A program made the position numbers and the translations under genes. 64,000 bases of DNA, taken from contig NZ_VFVY01000020.1 in NCBI RefSeq assembly GCF_006442315.1, positions 62,001 through 126,000 of the forward strand, read 5' to 3'. This DNA is from Mesorhizobium sp. B2-3-4 (lineage in GTDB: Bacteria > Pseudomonadota > Alphaproteobacteria > Rhizobiales > Rhizobiaceae). The notes below the pieces were generated by a model, which was not told the DNA's origin, did not search any database, and worked only from the letters and a program-made list of their open reading frames with translations. Shown in pieces: positions 25,995 to 34,795 of this stretch (within the stretch, counting starts at the first letter, position 1; the number at the start of each line of letters is the position of its first letter).

Positions 25995-26531
25995 TCAGGC
26001 GTTGATCCGGCCCGCGACCTCGATCTTCGGATTGCGGAACCCCATGCCGATCCAGGCACCGAGAAGCTTGGCGTAGAAGGCCACCGTGTGGGTCTTGAGA
26101 TTGGGGATGTCGTCCGGCAGCCCGGACCGGTCGGCGAGGTCGCCGGTCATCGTCCGAAGCTCCGCCTTCGGCCGCGTCGCGGCGGGCCACAGCTGAAGAT
26201 AGAGGCTCAGCCAGTGCGCGCCCTTCAGCTCCAGGAAGACGGGCGTGTTGCAGCAGGTGGCGACGACGCGGCGCGTGCCGGCGTCCGCCGACAGCCTGAA
26301 TTCACTCAAATGCTGCGCGCCCGACAGGATCCGCACCCGGTCCTTGCGATATTCCGCGCAAGGCGTCGCGCTGTAGGAGGTCAGCACGTCCCTGGCGCCG
26401 GGAAGCCTTGCCAAGCGGCCGGCGGCGGCGCGGCAGCTGTTGCACAGGCATTCCGACACCAGGATCGGCGCTCCCCTCACCTCCAGGCGCGTGCGCCCAC
26501 AGGCGCATCCGATTTCGCAGCTCGCGCTCAT
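25995..26531 (-). CDS. GFA-like zinc-binding protein
   Basis: A 178-residue protein with the cysteine pattern of the GFA (glutathione-dependent formaldehyde-activating enzyme-like) fold: GCACGRTRLEV, VSECLCNSCRAAAG and RRVVATCCNTPVFLEL. The last cysteine site and the C-terminal part depart from classical GFA and fit a family often labelled only as hypothetical. Its start overlaps the TetR gene stop by 4 bases (ATGA at 26528-26531), so the two form an operon and the TetR probably controls it. Confidence 0.8.
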   Translation of the reverse strand: MSASCEIGCACGRTRLEVRGAPILVSECLCNSCRAAAGRLARLPGARDVLTSYSATPCAEYRKDRVRILSGAQHLSEFRLSADAGTRRVVATCCNTPVFLELKGAHWLSLYLQLWPAATRPKAELRTMTGDLADRSGLPDDIPNLKTHTVAFYAKLLGAWIGMGFRNPKIEVAGRINA

Positions 26532-27163
26532 TGTGTCTCCTCCTCCGTGACATGAAACAGGTGCCTGATGTAGCGGTCCAGATGGTCGAGGCTCTCGCGC
26601 GCGAGTTGCGGATCGTTGCCCGCCTTGGCCAGCACGAATGCGCCCTGCAGCACGGCCTGCGTGTGCCGCGCCAGGCTTGCCGCCGTCCAGTCGCCTGATA
26701 TACCGCGATCCCGCCGCGCGGTCTCGATATCGGCCTCGAGCGTCGCCGCATGGCCGAAAATGCTGCGGCCGCAGGCGTCGCGAATGGCCGGTGCGCTGGC
26801 GTAGACCTCCTGCGCCATCGTGCCGACCAGGCAGGTGAAGGCGGCAAGGTCGCCGGTGACGATCGCCTTGCGGAAGGCGACATAGGCGAGAACGCGCCGC
26901 AGCGCATCGGCCGGCTCGTGATAGGGCGCCGCCGCGAAAAATTGTGTCGTCGTCTCGGTCCAGAACTCGGCCACGGCCACGCCAAGCGCGTCCTTGCTGC
27001 CGAAATGATGGAAGAACGCTCCCTTGGTGACATCGGCCGCCCCGCAGATATCGTCGACCGAGGTGGCGGCGAACCCCTTGGCACGGATGACGTCGCGCGC
27101 CGCCTCGAGGAGCCGGATGCGCGCGCCGCCGCGTTCGGGCGAATGTTTGGTGGGTCTTGCCAT
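26528..27163 (-). CDS. TetR/AcrR family transcriptional regulator
   Basis: A 211-residue repressor with the TetR helix-turn-helix at residues 15-60: RIRLLEAARDVIRAKGFAAT, SVDDICGAADVTKGAFFHHF. The larger C-terminal domain (ligand and dimer part) is typical of the NemR-like group. A perfect 8-base-arm palindrome lies 8 bases upstream of the start codon and should be its autoregulatory operator. It is co-transcribed with the GFA-like gene downstream. Confidence 0.92.
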   Translation of the reverse strand: MARPTKHSPERGGARIRLLEAARDVIRAKGFAATSVDDICGAADVTKGAFFHHFGSKDALGVAVAEFWTETTTQFFAAAPYHEPADALRRVLAYVAFRKAIVTGDLAAFTCLVGTMAQEVYASAPAIRDACGRSIFGHAATLEADIETARRDRGISGDWTAASLARHTQAVLQGAFVLAKAGNDPQLARESLDHLDRYIRHLFHVTEEETQ

Positions 27164-27170
27164 AAAGAAT

Positions 27171-27192
27171 ACATACCATACGGTTGGTATGT
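27171..27192. promoter_or_regulatory. TetR operator palindrome ACATACCA-N6-TGGTATGT
   Basis: Perfect inverted repeat with arms at 27171-27178 and 27185-27192, next to the start of the TetR gene. Its position and form fit autorepression of the tetR-gfa operon. Confidence 0.75.
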
Positions 27193-27264
27193 GTCAAGGT
27201 CGGAGTTGCTGCCCCCTCGTCCGCCATTTGAGCACGTTGCGGGAAACCGACGATGTGCGCCGGA

Positions 27265-28176
27265 TTACCGGTCAGTGCGGCGGGAAAATCCGGCCTCTCT
27301 TGCCAGCACCAGATCCGCCTCGTCGAGGACGTAGCGCACATAGCGGTAGTCGCGAATGAAGCTGATCCGCCCCTCGCGCCACTCCAGCCACATGAAATGA
27401 TTGGGCTTCGGATCGGCCCGGTCCTCGAACACCGCTATCACCTCGCGGCCCTCGACCCAGGCCGGTCGGAGCCACACACCGTCACTCCTGGCATAGATCG
27501 TGAAGAACATGCCGACATCGCCGGCACCCGAGCGCGGCGGGTGCATGGACTGCTGAAGCTTCACATCGTCGGCCAGCAGCGCCCGCAGGCCGTCCCAGTC
27601 GCGCTGGTTGAACAGACTGACGTATCGGACCACGGCGGCCGAGGCGATGCGCGCGTCGGGCAGCGGACTGGCCTCGGCATTGATGTGCCTGAGCCGGGCG
27701 CGGCCGCGCGCGAGATGCCCCTTCACCGCGTCGACCGTGATGCCGAGCAGCGCGGCAATCTCGGCCAGCGGTTCGTCCAGCACATCCCGGAGGATGACCA
27801 CGCTGCGCTGAGGCACCGGAAGTTCCGCGAAGCGCGACACGGCGGTTTGCACGGCTTGCCTGCGCATCAGCATCTCCACCGGGTCGGGCTTGGTGTCGTC
27901 GGCAATTTCAAACGCCGCCTCGATCGGCTCCGCGGCGCGGATCGCGCGGCTGCGCAACAGGTCGAGCGCCCGGTTGTGGGCGATGCGGAACAACCAGGGC
28001 CTGAGCTGCGGCACCTCGTTCAACTCGTCGAGCGCCACGAAGGCCCGCGCGAACGTGTCCTGCACGACGTCCTCGCCGTCGATGACCGATCCCATCAGAC
28101 GGGCGCAATAGCGGTGCAGTTCCGGCCGCAGCGCGGCGGCAAGGGCAAGCAACCCTTCCTGCCGGTCGCGCTCCAC
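27265..28176 (-). CDS. ECF RNA polymerase sigma factor with SnoaL-like C-terminal domain
   Basis: About 303 residues. Sigma region 2 is visible as GEDVVQDTFARAFVALDEL and PWLFRIAHNRALDLLR. Region 4 is LPVPQRSVVILRDVLDEPLA and ALLGITVDAVKGHLARGRA. The remaining 120 residues (VVRYVSLFNQRDWDGLRALL, onward) form a SnoaL/NTF2-like domain as in ECF41/ECF56-type sigma factors, where it controls activity in place of a separate anti-sigma. The GTG at 28176 has GGGAGAGG before it. It lies 18 bases after the SDR gene stop, so the two are co-transcribed, as is usual for this sigma group and small oxidoreductases. Confidence 0.85.
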   Translation of the reverse strand: MERDRQEGLLALAAALRPELHRYCARLMGSVIDGEDVVQDTFARAFVALDELNEVPQLRPWLFRIAHNRALDLLRSRAIRAAEPIEAAFEIADDTKPDPVEMLMRRQAVQTAVSRFAELPVPQRSVVILRDVLDEPLAEIAALLGITVDAVKGHLARGRARLRHINAEASPLPDARIASAAVVRYVSLFNQRDWDGLRALLADDVKLQQSMHPPRSGAGDVGMFFTIYARSDGVWLRPAWVEGREVIAVFEDRADPKPNHFMWLEWREGRISFIRDYRYVRYVLDEADLVLAREAGFSRRTDR

Positions 28177-28193
28177 GGCTGCCTCTCCCGCTT

Positions 28194-28952
28194 TCAAGGT
28201 CCGGCACCCTCCATGATCGTCACGCCCGCGTCGCCATTGAGGCCGAAGACGACGCCGTCCGCATAATGCGGATCCTCGAGCAGCGAAACGACCCTGTCGC
28301 CGAACGCGCGGGGCGGCATCGGCGCGCCGAAGCGGGTGACGAATTCTTCCGGTGTGATGCCCATCGAGCCGGCATAGGCGCCCGCCGCCGCATCGCCGAC
28401 CCCGGTGCCGAGGATCATCTGGCGGGGCAGGATTGCCTGGAAGCGTATGTCGAGGCCCTTCTCCCGCGCCACGCCATTGGCGTATTTGGCCATGAACCAC
28501 AGCATCCGCTTGGCGCCGCCATAGCCGCCCGACATTTGCGACCCGGTGACGGCGGCACCGCTCGACCCGACCAGCACCCGGCTGCCCGGCCCGAGCGGCA
28601 GGTTCAGCGCCGCCTGCAGCCAATAGAGTGCCGCCTTGACGTCGGTCTCCCAAGCGATGGAGAAATCCTCCCATTTCAACTGGTCCAGCCGCCCCATGCG
28701 AGGCGTCGCACCGGCGTTGAGCACCAGTATGTCGGGACGCATCTCGCCAAGAATGCGATAGGCCGCGTCCTCATCCGTGACGTCGGCCGAAATCGCGGCA
28801 ACCCCGAGCCGAGCCCCAACCGCCTCCAGCGCCTCGGCGCCCCGGGCGACGACGGTCACCTCGGCGCCCTTCTCGACCAGCGCTTCGACCAGACCGAGGC
28901 CAAGCCCACGGCTGCCGCCGGTCACCACGATTTTCCTGTCCTTGAGACTCAT
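28194..28952 (-). CDS. SDR family oxidoreductase
   Basis: A 252-residue short-chain dehydrogenase. Cofactor motif VVTGGSRGLGLGLVEAL at residues 9-25, LVLNAGATP, VLVGSSGAAVTGSQMSG and the catalytic YGGAK (Tyr and Lys four apart) are visible. The protein ends GDAGVTIMEGAGP. The ATG at 28952 is chosen because the upstream extension has no SDR character. It is just upstream of the ECF sigma gene, and may be in its regulon. The substrate is unknown. Confidence 0.88.
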   Translation of the reverse strand: MSLKDRKIVVTGGSRGLGLGLVEALVEKGAEVTVVARGAEALEAVGARLGVAAISADVTDEDAAYRILGEMRPDILVLNAGATPRMGRLDQLKWEDFSIAWETDVKAALYWLQAALNLPLGPGSRVLVGSSGAAVTGSQMSGGYGGAKRMLWFMAKYANGVAREKGLDIRFQAILPRQMILGTGVGDAAAGAYAGSMGITPEEFVTRFGAPMPPRAFGDRVVSLLEDPHYADGVVFGLNGDAGVTIMEGAGP

Positions 28953-29151
28953 TGGACCCTGCTCCAGTGTTTGACTGTAGCTAAGACGTTCGAGGGCCGG
29001 GAAAAGAGTCGGCGCATGCGCAAGATTTGGCGTCCTGCTCCAGGCAATGTGTTCACCATCGATGAACATGCGGCGCGTGAAACGTTGAACTCGGCATGGA
29101 CGCACTCTACAACCGATACGAGTTGGGGTGGCTGCAACCGAGGCCCGCTGA

Positions 29152-30255
29152 ATGATCGAAGGCCTTGTCGACCGGATCTATGAAGCGGCATTCGTTCCGG
29201 AGATCTGGCCGGACGTTTTCGACAGGTTGAGCGATCTGTCCAATTCAGCCGGTGGCGGCCTTGGCCTGTTCGATGAGCGGCTGGAGCCAACGTTGATTGC
29301 CTCGGAGCTGATCCAGCCGGTGCTGGAAGGCATTGCCGCGGAAGGCGGGTTCAAAACGAGCAGCGTCACATCGCTTTTGATGACGCTTCCGCCACCGCCC
29401 GCCTTCGTCTACGACGCCGACTATTTCCCGAGTGAGGCGCTGGAGGCCAATCGAACGCGGCTTGACCGCACGCGACCCATGGGCATTGGAGGCGAGATAG
29501 GGACGTTCATACCGCTGCCGACCGGCGAGCTCCTGTTGTTCGTGATGGAGCGGTGGCTGACCAACGACCGTCCCTCCAGGGAGGAGTTGGACCGGCTCAA
29601 TCTGATGCGGCCGCATTTGGCGCGCTCGGGATTGATCGGCGCACGTCTGAGGCTGGAACGCGCGCGGGCCGCGACGGAAGCGCTGACGACCATCGGTCTG
29701 CCCGCCGCGGTGATGACGAGCAAGGGACGTGTTTTGTCCAGCAACCGATTGCTCGAAGCCCTCCCCCAGGTATTCGTGCCGACCGCCTTCGATGGACTTG
29801 CCATTGCCGATGCCGAGGCAAACAGGCTGTTCCAACAGACGACCACCTATGGAACGGATGTCGAAATGCCTGTCCGATCCATTCCCATACCGCCGGGCGA
29901 AGACCGTGACGCCATGATTGTCCACATCATTCCGCTTCGCCGTCTGGCGCACGAACTTTTTTCAGGCGCCGACATGCTCATCGCGGCCACTGCGCTCAAT
30001 CCGACAAATCTCGTGCCGTCGCCCACCGTCCTGACGGGCCTTTTCGACCTCACGCCCGCCGAGGCGCGATTGGCGGCTGCGTTGAGCGCGGGGGACAATC
30101 TCAAGGCTGTAGCGGCACGTACCAACATCACATACAGCACGGCCCGCACCTATCTCGAACGCATATTCGCCAAGACGGGCACCCACCATCAGGCACAACT
30201 TGTGGCGCTCCTCAAGGGCGCGCAGGCTCCTGTCAACCCATCGAAGGGCAACTGA
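29152..30255 (+). CDS. LuxR-type transcriptional regulator
   Basis: A 367-residue protein with a C-terminal LuxR/GerE helix-turn-helix (FDLTPAEARLAAALSAGDNL, KAVAARTNITYSTARTYLER, IFAKTGTHHQAQLVALLKG). The N-terminal 280 residues look like a sensory region of the PAS/GAF type with no clear named domain (GIGGEIGTFIPLPTGELLLF). This architecture is common in rhizobial orphan LuxR proteins. It stands alone on the plus strand between the SDR/sigma operon and a lipoprotein gene; its targets and signal are not apparent. Confidence 0.82.
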   Translation: MIEGLVDRIYEAAFVPEIWPDVFDRLSDLSNSAGGGLGLFDERLEPTLIASELIQPVLEGIAAEGGFKTSSVTSLLMTLPPPPAFVYDADYFPSEALEANRTRLDRTRPMGIGGEIGTFIPLPTGELLLFVMERWLTNDRPSREELDRLNLMRPHLARSGLIGARLRLERARAATEALTTIGLPAAVMTSKGRVLSSNRLLEALPQVFVPTAFDGLAIADAEANRLFQQTTTYGTDVEMPVRSIPIPPGEDRDAMIVHIIPLRRLAHELFSGADMLIAATALNPTNLVPSPTVLTGLFDLTPAEARLAAALSAGDNLKAVAARTNITYSTARTYLERIFAKTGTHHQAQLVALLKGAQAPVNPSKGN

Positions 30256-30424
30256 CCAGCCTCCTTGACGGGAGACAAGCACGCACCCTAAGGCCGAGCT
30301 GAGGCGCATGGCGGGCCATGTGGCTTTGCGCCATGGCTGCCGGCCGGCGGCTTCGAGGCCGTGCCCAGTGGACGGTCCGCCGCACATGTGCTCCATGGAC
30401 TGGTGACGAAGCGGTGGGGACGAA

Positions 30425-31483
30425 GTGAAGCGCGTTTTTCGATTGTTGGCCGCGGCGGTCATGGTGTCGGCGGTGGCGGGTTGCACCAGCGTTTCCTACT
30501 ACGCGCAATCGCTGGAGGGCCATGTCCGGATCATGGCCGCGCGCCAGGACGTCGCAAGACTGATCGAGGCCCCTTCGACGCCGCGGGCGTTGCGCGCCAA
30601 GCTGACCTCGGCGAGCGCCATAAGACGGTTCGCGACGGATGAACTGGCACTGCCCGACAACAGCAGCTACCGCAGCTATGTCGACATCCACCGGGATGCG
30701 GTGACCTGGGCCGTCTTTGCCGCCCCGCAATTCTCGCTCGCGCCGAAGACATGGTGTTTTCCGGTTTTCGGCTGCGTTCCATACAGGGGATATTTCGACC
30801 GGAAATCCGCGGCGGAAAGTGCTGTCGCACTGCATCGACAGGGGTGGGACGTCTATGTCAGCGGCGTCACCGCCTATTCCACGCTGGGCTGGACCAGCGA
30901 CCCACTGCTCTCGACCATGCTGCGCCAGGACGACACCTATCTTGCGAGCCTCATCTTTCATGAACTGGCGCATCAGCGCCTCTATGTGAACGGCGATTCC
31001 GCGTTCAACGAGGCTTTCGCGGTCGCCGTCGAAACCAGCGGCACGCGAAAATGGCTCCGCGCCGCCGGCGACCGCGCCGGATTGCGCCGCTACGAAGCCG
31101 ATCGCGGGCGCAGCACCGATTTTCTCGCACTGGTGTCGAAAACGCGGGTAGAACTGGCGCAGGTCTATGGAAGCCCCCGCGCCCCGGAAAAGATGGCGGC
31201 CGCCAAGGAAGCCGCGATCGACAGGATGCGGACGCGTTATCGGCAGATGCGCGACAAACGCTGGGCCGGATACAAGGGATACGATGCCTGGTTCGATGCT
31301 CCGATCAACAACGCCAAGCTCGCCGCGACGTCCGTCTACGGCGAACAGGTTCCGGCGTTCCTTCGCTTGTTCGAGCTCTGCTCCAGCAATTATCCGAGGT
31401 TCTACGCTTCCGTTCGACGCATCGCCGATCTGCCGCAACCCGCCCGCGCCGAAGCGCTGAAGGCCGCGACCAGCTGTGATTGA
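30425..31483 (+). CDS. Predicted lipoprotein aminopeptidase
   Basis: A 352-residue member of the predicted aminopeptidase family PF10023. It has a lipoprotein signal peptide (VFRLLAAAVMVSAVAGCTSV, lipobox VAGC with Cys near residue 20). The zinc motif is LASLIFHELAHQRLYVNGD (HELAH), with the third ligand in FNEAFAVAVETSGT. The region TAYSTLGWTSDPLLSTML before it is also typical. It is likely anchored in the outer or inner membrane facing the periplasm. The physiological substrate is unknown. Confidence 0.88.
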   Translation: MKRVFRLLAAAVMVSAVAGCTSVSYYAQSLEGHVRIMAARQDVARLIEAPSTPRALRAKLTSASAIRRFATDELALPDNSSYRSYVDIHRDAVTWAVFAAPQFSLAPKTWCFPVFGCVPYRGYFDRKSAAESAVALHRQGWDVYVSGVTAYSTLGWTSDPLLSTMLRQDDTYLASLIFHELAHQRLYVNGDSAFNEAFAVAVETSGTRKWLRAAGDRAGLRRYEADRGRSTDFLALVSKTRVELAQVYGSPRAPEKMAAAKEAAIDRMRTRYRQMRDKRWAGYKGYDAWFDAPINNAKLAATSVYGEQVPAFLRLFELCSSNYPRFYASVRRIADLPQPARAEALKAATSCD

Positions 31484-31543
31484 CTTGCGGGGGCACGGCG
31501 ATCCTTTGGCGTGCTCCGATGATCCAAGCCTGGTTCGCCAGGA

Positions 31544-32071
31544 CTAACGTTTTATGTCCGCGCCGAGCACGAAACGTTCGCAGCGCTCGCCGTCGGCGTC
31601 GTCGATGAAGCTCTCGACATGCCTGAAGCCGAGCTTCGCCAGAATCCGCAGCGACGCAACGTTGCGCGCCGCCGCCTCGGCGCTCACCTGTTGGAGCGCC
31701 AGGGTCTCGAAGGCGTAGCGGACCACTTCACGCGCGGCCTCGCTGCCCAGTCCCTGCCCCCAATGCGCGCGCCCCAGCACAAAGCCCAGGGCGGCCGTCC
31801 TGGCCTCGGTCGCGCCGAAGGACAGGGTGATCGTGCCGATCGCGTCCGCCACGCCTGCCTGGTCTATCGACCATTTGACCGCCTTGCCTTCGGCGAACCG
31901 CTGACGTGAAAGGGCGAGCCATCGCGCGCCATCGCTGATGTCGTCGGGAACCCGATCGCCGGCCAGGGAGGCGGCTTCGACATCGCTCGCACGGGCAAAC
32001 CATGCCGGGATATCCTCTTCGCCCGGCGCCCGGAGCACGAGCCTTGCGGTGGTGAGCCTGGGAACTGTCAT
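31544..32071 (-). CDS. GNAT family N-acetyltransferase (RimJ/RimL type)
   Basis: About 175 residues beginning MTVPRLTTARLVLRAPGEED, the standard opening of the RimJ/RimL/ribosomal-protein acetyltransferase group. The acetyl-CoA part LGFVLGRAHWGQGLGSEAAR and ARNVASLRILAKLGFRHVES are intact. A GTG at 32101 is an alternative start that would overlap the phnF stop, giving 185 residues; the ATG at 32071 matches family starts. It is downstream of phnF on the same strand, but a link to phosphonate metabolism is not established; some phosphonate clusters do carry an acetyltransferase (PhnO). Confidence 0.82.
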   Translation of the reverse strand: MTVPRLTTARLVLRAPGEEDIPAWFARASDVEAASLAGDRVPDDISDGARWLALSRQRFAEGKAVKWSIDQAGVADAIGTITLSFGATEARTAALGFVLGRAHWGQGLGSEAAREVVRYAFETLALQQVSAEAAARNVASLRILAKLGFRHVESFIDDADGERCERFVLGADIKR

Positions 32072-32090
32072 CTCCGGCGAACTCGGCCGT

Positions 32091-32855
32091 TCATTCCTCA
32101 CCGTTCGCAGCCTGCGCCAGCGCGTTCAGCAACTGGCTCGTATTGTCGATCGAGAACTGAACGCGCTCGCTCGCCCAGACCGTTTCGGAATAGGAGATCG
32201 GCGTGCCCTTCATGTCCACGTCCACCTTTCTCGTCAGCACGATCGGCTGCGTCTCGGGCTGCGCCAGCCGCCGCGCCTCTTCCCTGGTCGGCAGCCGCAC
32301 GATGATGTCGGTGCGCAAGCGGATATAATCGGCGACGCCGTACTCGGCGAGGATGGCGCTGACATTGCGGCCGTTGCGCCTGGCCTTGTCGAAACCGGGG
32401 AAACTTCGGACCGGATAATAGGCATGACAAAAGTCGATCGGTTCCTGGTCGGCCAGACCAAGCCGCACGATGTGATAGACGGGCTCGCCCGGCGGCAGCC
32501 TCAGCGCCTCGCTCACCCGGCGCGGCGCCGCGATCGCTTCCTCCTCGATAGCCTGCCCTAGCGGCTCACGGCCTTGCTCCAACAGGTTCTGCGAATAGCG
32601 CGTCCGCTCCGACAGGCGATAATCGATGCGGGCATCCCTGACGAACGTGCCCTTGCCCTGTTCGACTTGGACGAGGCCGCGATCCTGCAGCTGCTGCATC
32701 GCCCGCCGGACCGAATGCCGGCCGACGCCGAAACGCGCCATCAGCTCCGTTTCCCTGGGCAGCCGGCTGTCGCCGACGAAACGGCCGGCGGCGATGTCAG
32801 CGGCGAGTTCCTCCTCGACCTGCTGCCACTGGCCGTGCGCGATCTTGCCCTGCAT
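32091..32855 (-). CDS. phnF: Phosphonate metabolism transcriptional regulator PhnF (GntR/HutC)
   Basis: A 254-residue GntR regulator with an N-terminal winged helix (LPRETELMARFGVGRHSVRR, AMQQLQDRGLVQVEQGKGTF) and a C-terminal UTRA ligand domain (EPVYHIVRLGLADQEPIDFC). It reads like phosphonate regulator PhnF and is divergent from phnM. The intergenic region has two copies of ATATCATTCGAATG in opposite orientation that could be its operators. No other phn gene is in the window. Confidence 0.82.
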   Translation of the reverse strand: MQGKIAHGQWQQVEEELAADIAAGRFVGDSRLPRETELMARFGVGRHSVRRAMQQLQDRGLVQVEQGKGTFVRDARIDYRLSERTRYSQNLLEQGREPLGQAIEEEAIAAPRRVSEALRLPPGEPVYHIVRLGLADQEPIDFCHAYYPVRSFPGFDKARRNGRNVSAILAEYGVADYIRLRTDIIVRLPTREEARRLAQPETQPIVLTRKVDVDMKGTPISYSETVWASERVQFSIDNTSQLLNALAQAANGEE

Positions 32856-32892
32856 TCACATCACCCCTGGCGACAGCCCGTTCTCTGCCGCA

Positions 32893-32906
32893 ATATCATT
32901 CGAATG
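32893..32906 (+). promoter_or_regulatory. Operator-like site ATATCATTCGAATG, phnF side
   Basis: Contains the perfect palindrome CATTCGAATG. The same 14 bases occur in reverse orientation at 33055-33068, next to phnM. Lies 38 bases upstream of the phnF start. Confidence 0.6.
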
Positions 32907-33054
32907 AATCATAGCTGTCGCGGACAGGATTGGCAACGCACGCCCCGCATCCTCACATGCGCGGCATTCCTCGGGTGGCGGCATGACAGATCGATCTGTC
33001 CGCCCTACACATGATTGTCATCAAACCGGGGTATCCGGGTCATTCGAAAATAAA

Positions 33055-33068
33055 CATTCGAATGATAT
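33055..33068 (-). promoter_or_regulatory. Operator-like site ATATCATTCGAATG, phnM side
   Basis: Inverted copy of the site at 32893-32906, about 59 bases before the phnM start. A half-site CATTCGAAAA lies just upstream at 33041. Together these suggest shared control of the divergent promoters by PhnF. Confidence 0.6.
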
Positions 33069-33126
33069 GCCTTGAAACCGCCTGGCCGGTATCCGATCCG
33101 GAACGCGGGCTCTTTTGGAGACGACC

Positions 33127-34356
33127 ATGGATGGACAAATGGACAGCGCTGCCCGCCACCGGGACGGGTCGATGGAGAGCCGGGATATCTGGCTGAGTGA
33201 ATTCGAGATTGTCCTGCGCGACCGTGTCATCGCCAATGGCGCCGTCAGGATCGAAAACGGCCGGATCGCCGAGATCCGCGACCAGCCCGTCGAGAATGCC
33301 GACGTCATCGGTGGCGGTCGCCTGCTGCTGCCTGGTTTCATCGACATGCATGGCGACATGGTGGAGCGGGAAGTGGAGCCGCGCACCGGCGTTCACGTGC
33401 CGATGGAAATCGGCATCGCCGAACTCGACAAAAGACTGGCCTCCTGCGGCGTGACGACAGCCTATGCCGCGCTCTCCTTCATCGGCACCAGCGCCACGGC
33501 CGCCCTGCTGCGTTCGGAGGAGCACACATCCGCCATCATCGAGACCATGGCCGGGCTGAAGGACGACCTTCTCGTCGACCACCGCATCCATGCCCGCTTC
33601 GAGGTGACGTTCACCGCGGCCGTCGGCGTGCTGGAGAGGCTGATGGATGCCGGCAAGCTGCACCTGGTTTCGCTGATGGATCACACGCCGGGTCAGGGAC
33701 AGTATCGCGACGTCGAACTGTATATCGCCCGCCTGGCCAAGGAGCGCGGCATGTCCGTTGCCGATGTCTCCGAGATCGTCGGCAAGCGCATGGCCGACCG
33801 CATCGGCCATGGCGGCGTGCTCGGCACGCTGCAGAGCCTGTCGGCGCTCGCCCGCGCCCGTGGCGTCGTGCTTGCCTCCCATGATGACGACACGCTGGAA
33901 AAGGTGGAATTCGTCCACGGCCTGGGAGCCGTGCTCAGCGAATTCCCGGTGACCCTGGAAGCGGCCCGGGAAGCCCGCCGGCTGGGCATGTATACGGCCA
34001 TGGGCGCGCCCAACGCGCTGCGCGGCCAGTCCTATTCGGGCAATCTTTCCGCGCGCCAGGCCTATGAGGCCGGGCTGCTCGACATGCTGGCCAGCGACTA
34101 TCACCCGGCCTCGATCCTGCCTGCCATACTCGGCCTGGCGCAGTCGGGCGAAGGCGGCCTGGCGGCGGCGGCGGCACTGGCGAGCGCCAATCCGGCCAGG
34201 GCATTGGGCCTCACGGACCGGGGCGCCATCGAGCTTGGCCTGCTGGCCGACCTTGTCGTCGCCGATCGCCAGCCCGTGGCGCGCGTGCGCGCCACCTTCC
34301 GTGCCGGGCGCATGATCTATGGCGACGGCACGCTTGTGCCGGCGCGCAAGGCGTAG
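33127..34356 (+). CDS. phnM: PhnM-like phosphonate diphosphatase/amidohydrolase
   Basis: About 409 residues of the amidohydrolase superfamily, PhnM branch (alpha-D-ribose 1-methylphosphonate 5-triphosphate diphosphatase), which releases pyrophosphate in the C-P lyase pathway. Metal site LLPGFIDMHGDMVEREVEPR near residues 70-90, then LVSLMDHTPGQGQYRD, LASHDDDTLEKVEF, MGAPNALRGQSYSGNLSA and LASDYHPASILPA are all diagnostic. The C-terminus GLLADLVVADRQPVARVRAT is normal. The ATG at 33127 has GGAG six bases before it. The rest of the C-P lyase machinery is not in this window, so the gene is displaced from phnG-L or has another substrate. Confidence 0.87.
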   Translation: MDGQMDSAARHRDGSMESRDIWLSEFEIVLRDRVIANGAVRIENGRIAEIRDQPVENADVIGGGRLLLPGFIDMHGDMVEREVEPRTGVHVPMEIGIAELDKRLASCGVTTAYAALSFIGTSATAALLRSEEHTSAIIETMAGLKDDLLVDHRIHARFEVTFTAAVGVLERLMDAGKLHLVSLMDHTPGQGQYRDVELYIARLAKERGMSVADVSEIVGKRMADRIGHGGVLGTLQSLSALARARGVVLASHDDDTLEKVEFVHGLGAVLSEFPVTLEAAREARRLGMYTAMGAPNALRGQSYSGNLSARQAYEAGLLDMLASDYHPASILPAILGLAQSGEGGLAAAAALASANPARALGLTDRGAIELGLLADLVVADRQPVARVRATFRAGRMIYGDGTLVPARKA

Positions 34357-34400
34357 CAGCCGAAGGAAGCCGTAGCCGACCGGCATCCAGCCGGGCAAGT

Positions 34401-34466
34401 GCAATCCCGGAAAAGCGTGAAGCGGCTTCCCGCGAAAAGCGCACGGTGCTTGACCACGCAATTGCG
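34401..34466. repeat. Degenerate copy of the intergenic palindromic element
   Basis: GCAATCCCGGAAAAGCGTGA and the following CGGCTTCC resemble the element at 4416-4458 (GCAATTCCAGGAAAAGTGTG, CGGTTTTCC), and CAATTGCG occurs near the right end. It is too degraded to be certain. Confidence 0.35.
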
Positions 34467-34514
34467 CGAGACAGGAAGGCAGAGCGGTTCATTCTCCCGT
34501 AGCGGTGGACCGTC

Positions 34515-34715
34515 CTAAAGGTCGAGCGCCACCATCATCCCGCGCACCTCCGCCATTTCCAGCAGCAAATCCTGCAGGCTGTCGATGGTCAGCGCGGCTC
34601 CCGTCATCGCCAACAATTCCGTGACACTCTCCCTCATCGAAATGACGGCAACCCCGGTCTTTTCGGACAGTAGCCGGGCGATGGCCGCGCGAACAAGCGT
34701 GTTCTGGTCAGGCAT
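34515..34715 (-). CDS. Small protein of unknown function, 66 aa
   Basis: A 66-residue peptide starting MPDQNTLVRAAIARLLSEKT and ending MAEVRGMMVALDL. It has a good ribosome site (AAAGGGGA before the ATG at 34715), and mostly helical, moderately hydrophobic composition. The frame is open upstream to 34778, but the ribosome site points to 34715. No domain is recognised. It lies convergent to phnM. Confidence 0.55.
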   Translation of the reverse strand: MPDQNTLVRAAIARLLSEKTGVAVISMRESVTELLAMTGAALTIDSLQDLLLEMAEVRGMMVALDL

Positions 34716-34795
34716 GATTCCCCTTTCATGCGATGGTAACGGCACCATTTTCTGTCGTGACATTGCACCTTTCCGCAACTTATGCGAGCGTTCAG

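Noticed and set aside
30425-31483. Third member of a HExxH-based defence cluster
   Set aside because: The HELAH protein here is a lipoprotein aminopeptidase of a known family, 8 kb away and unlinked to the caspase operon.
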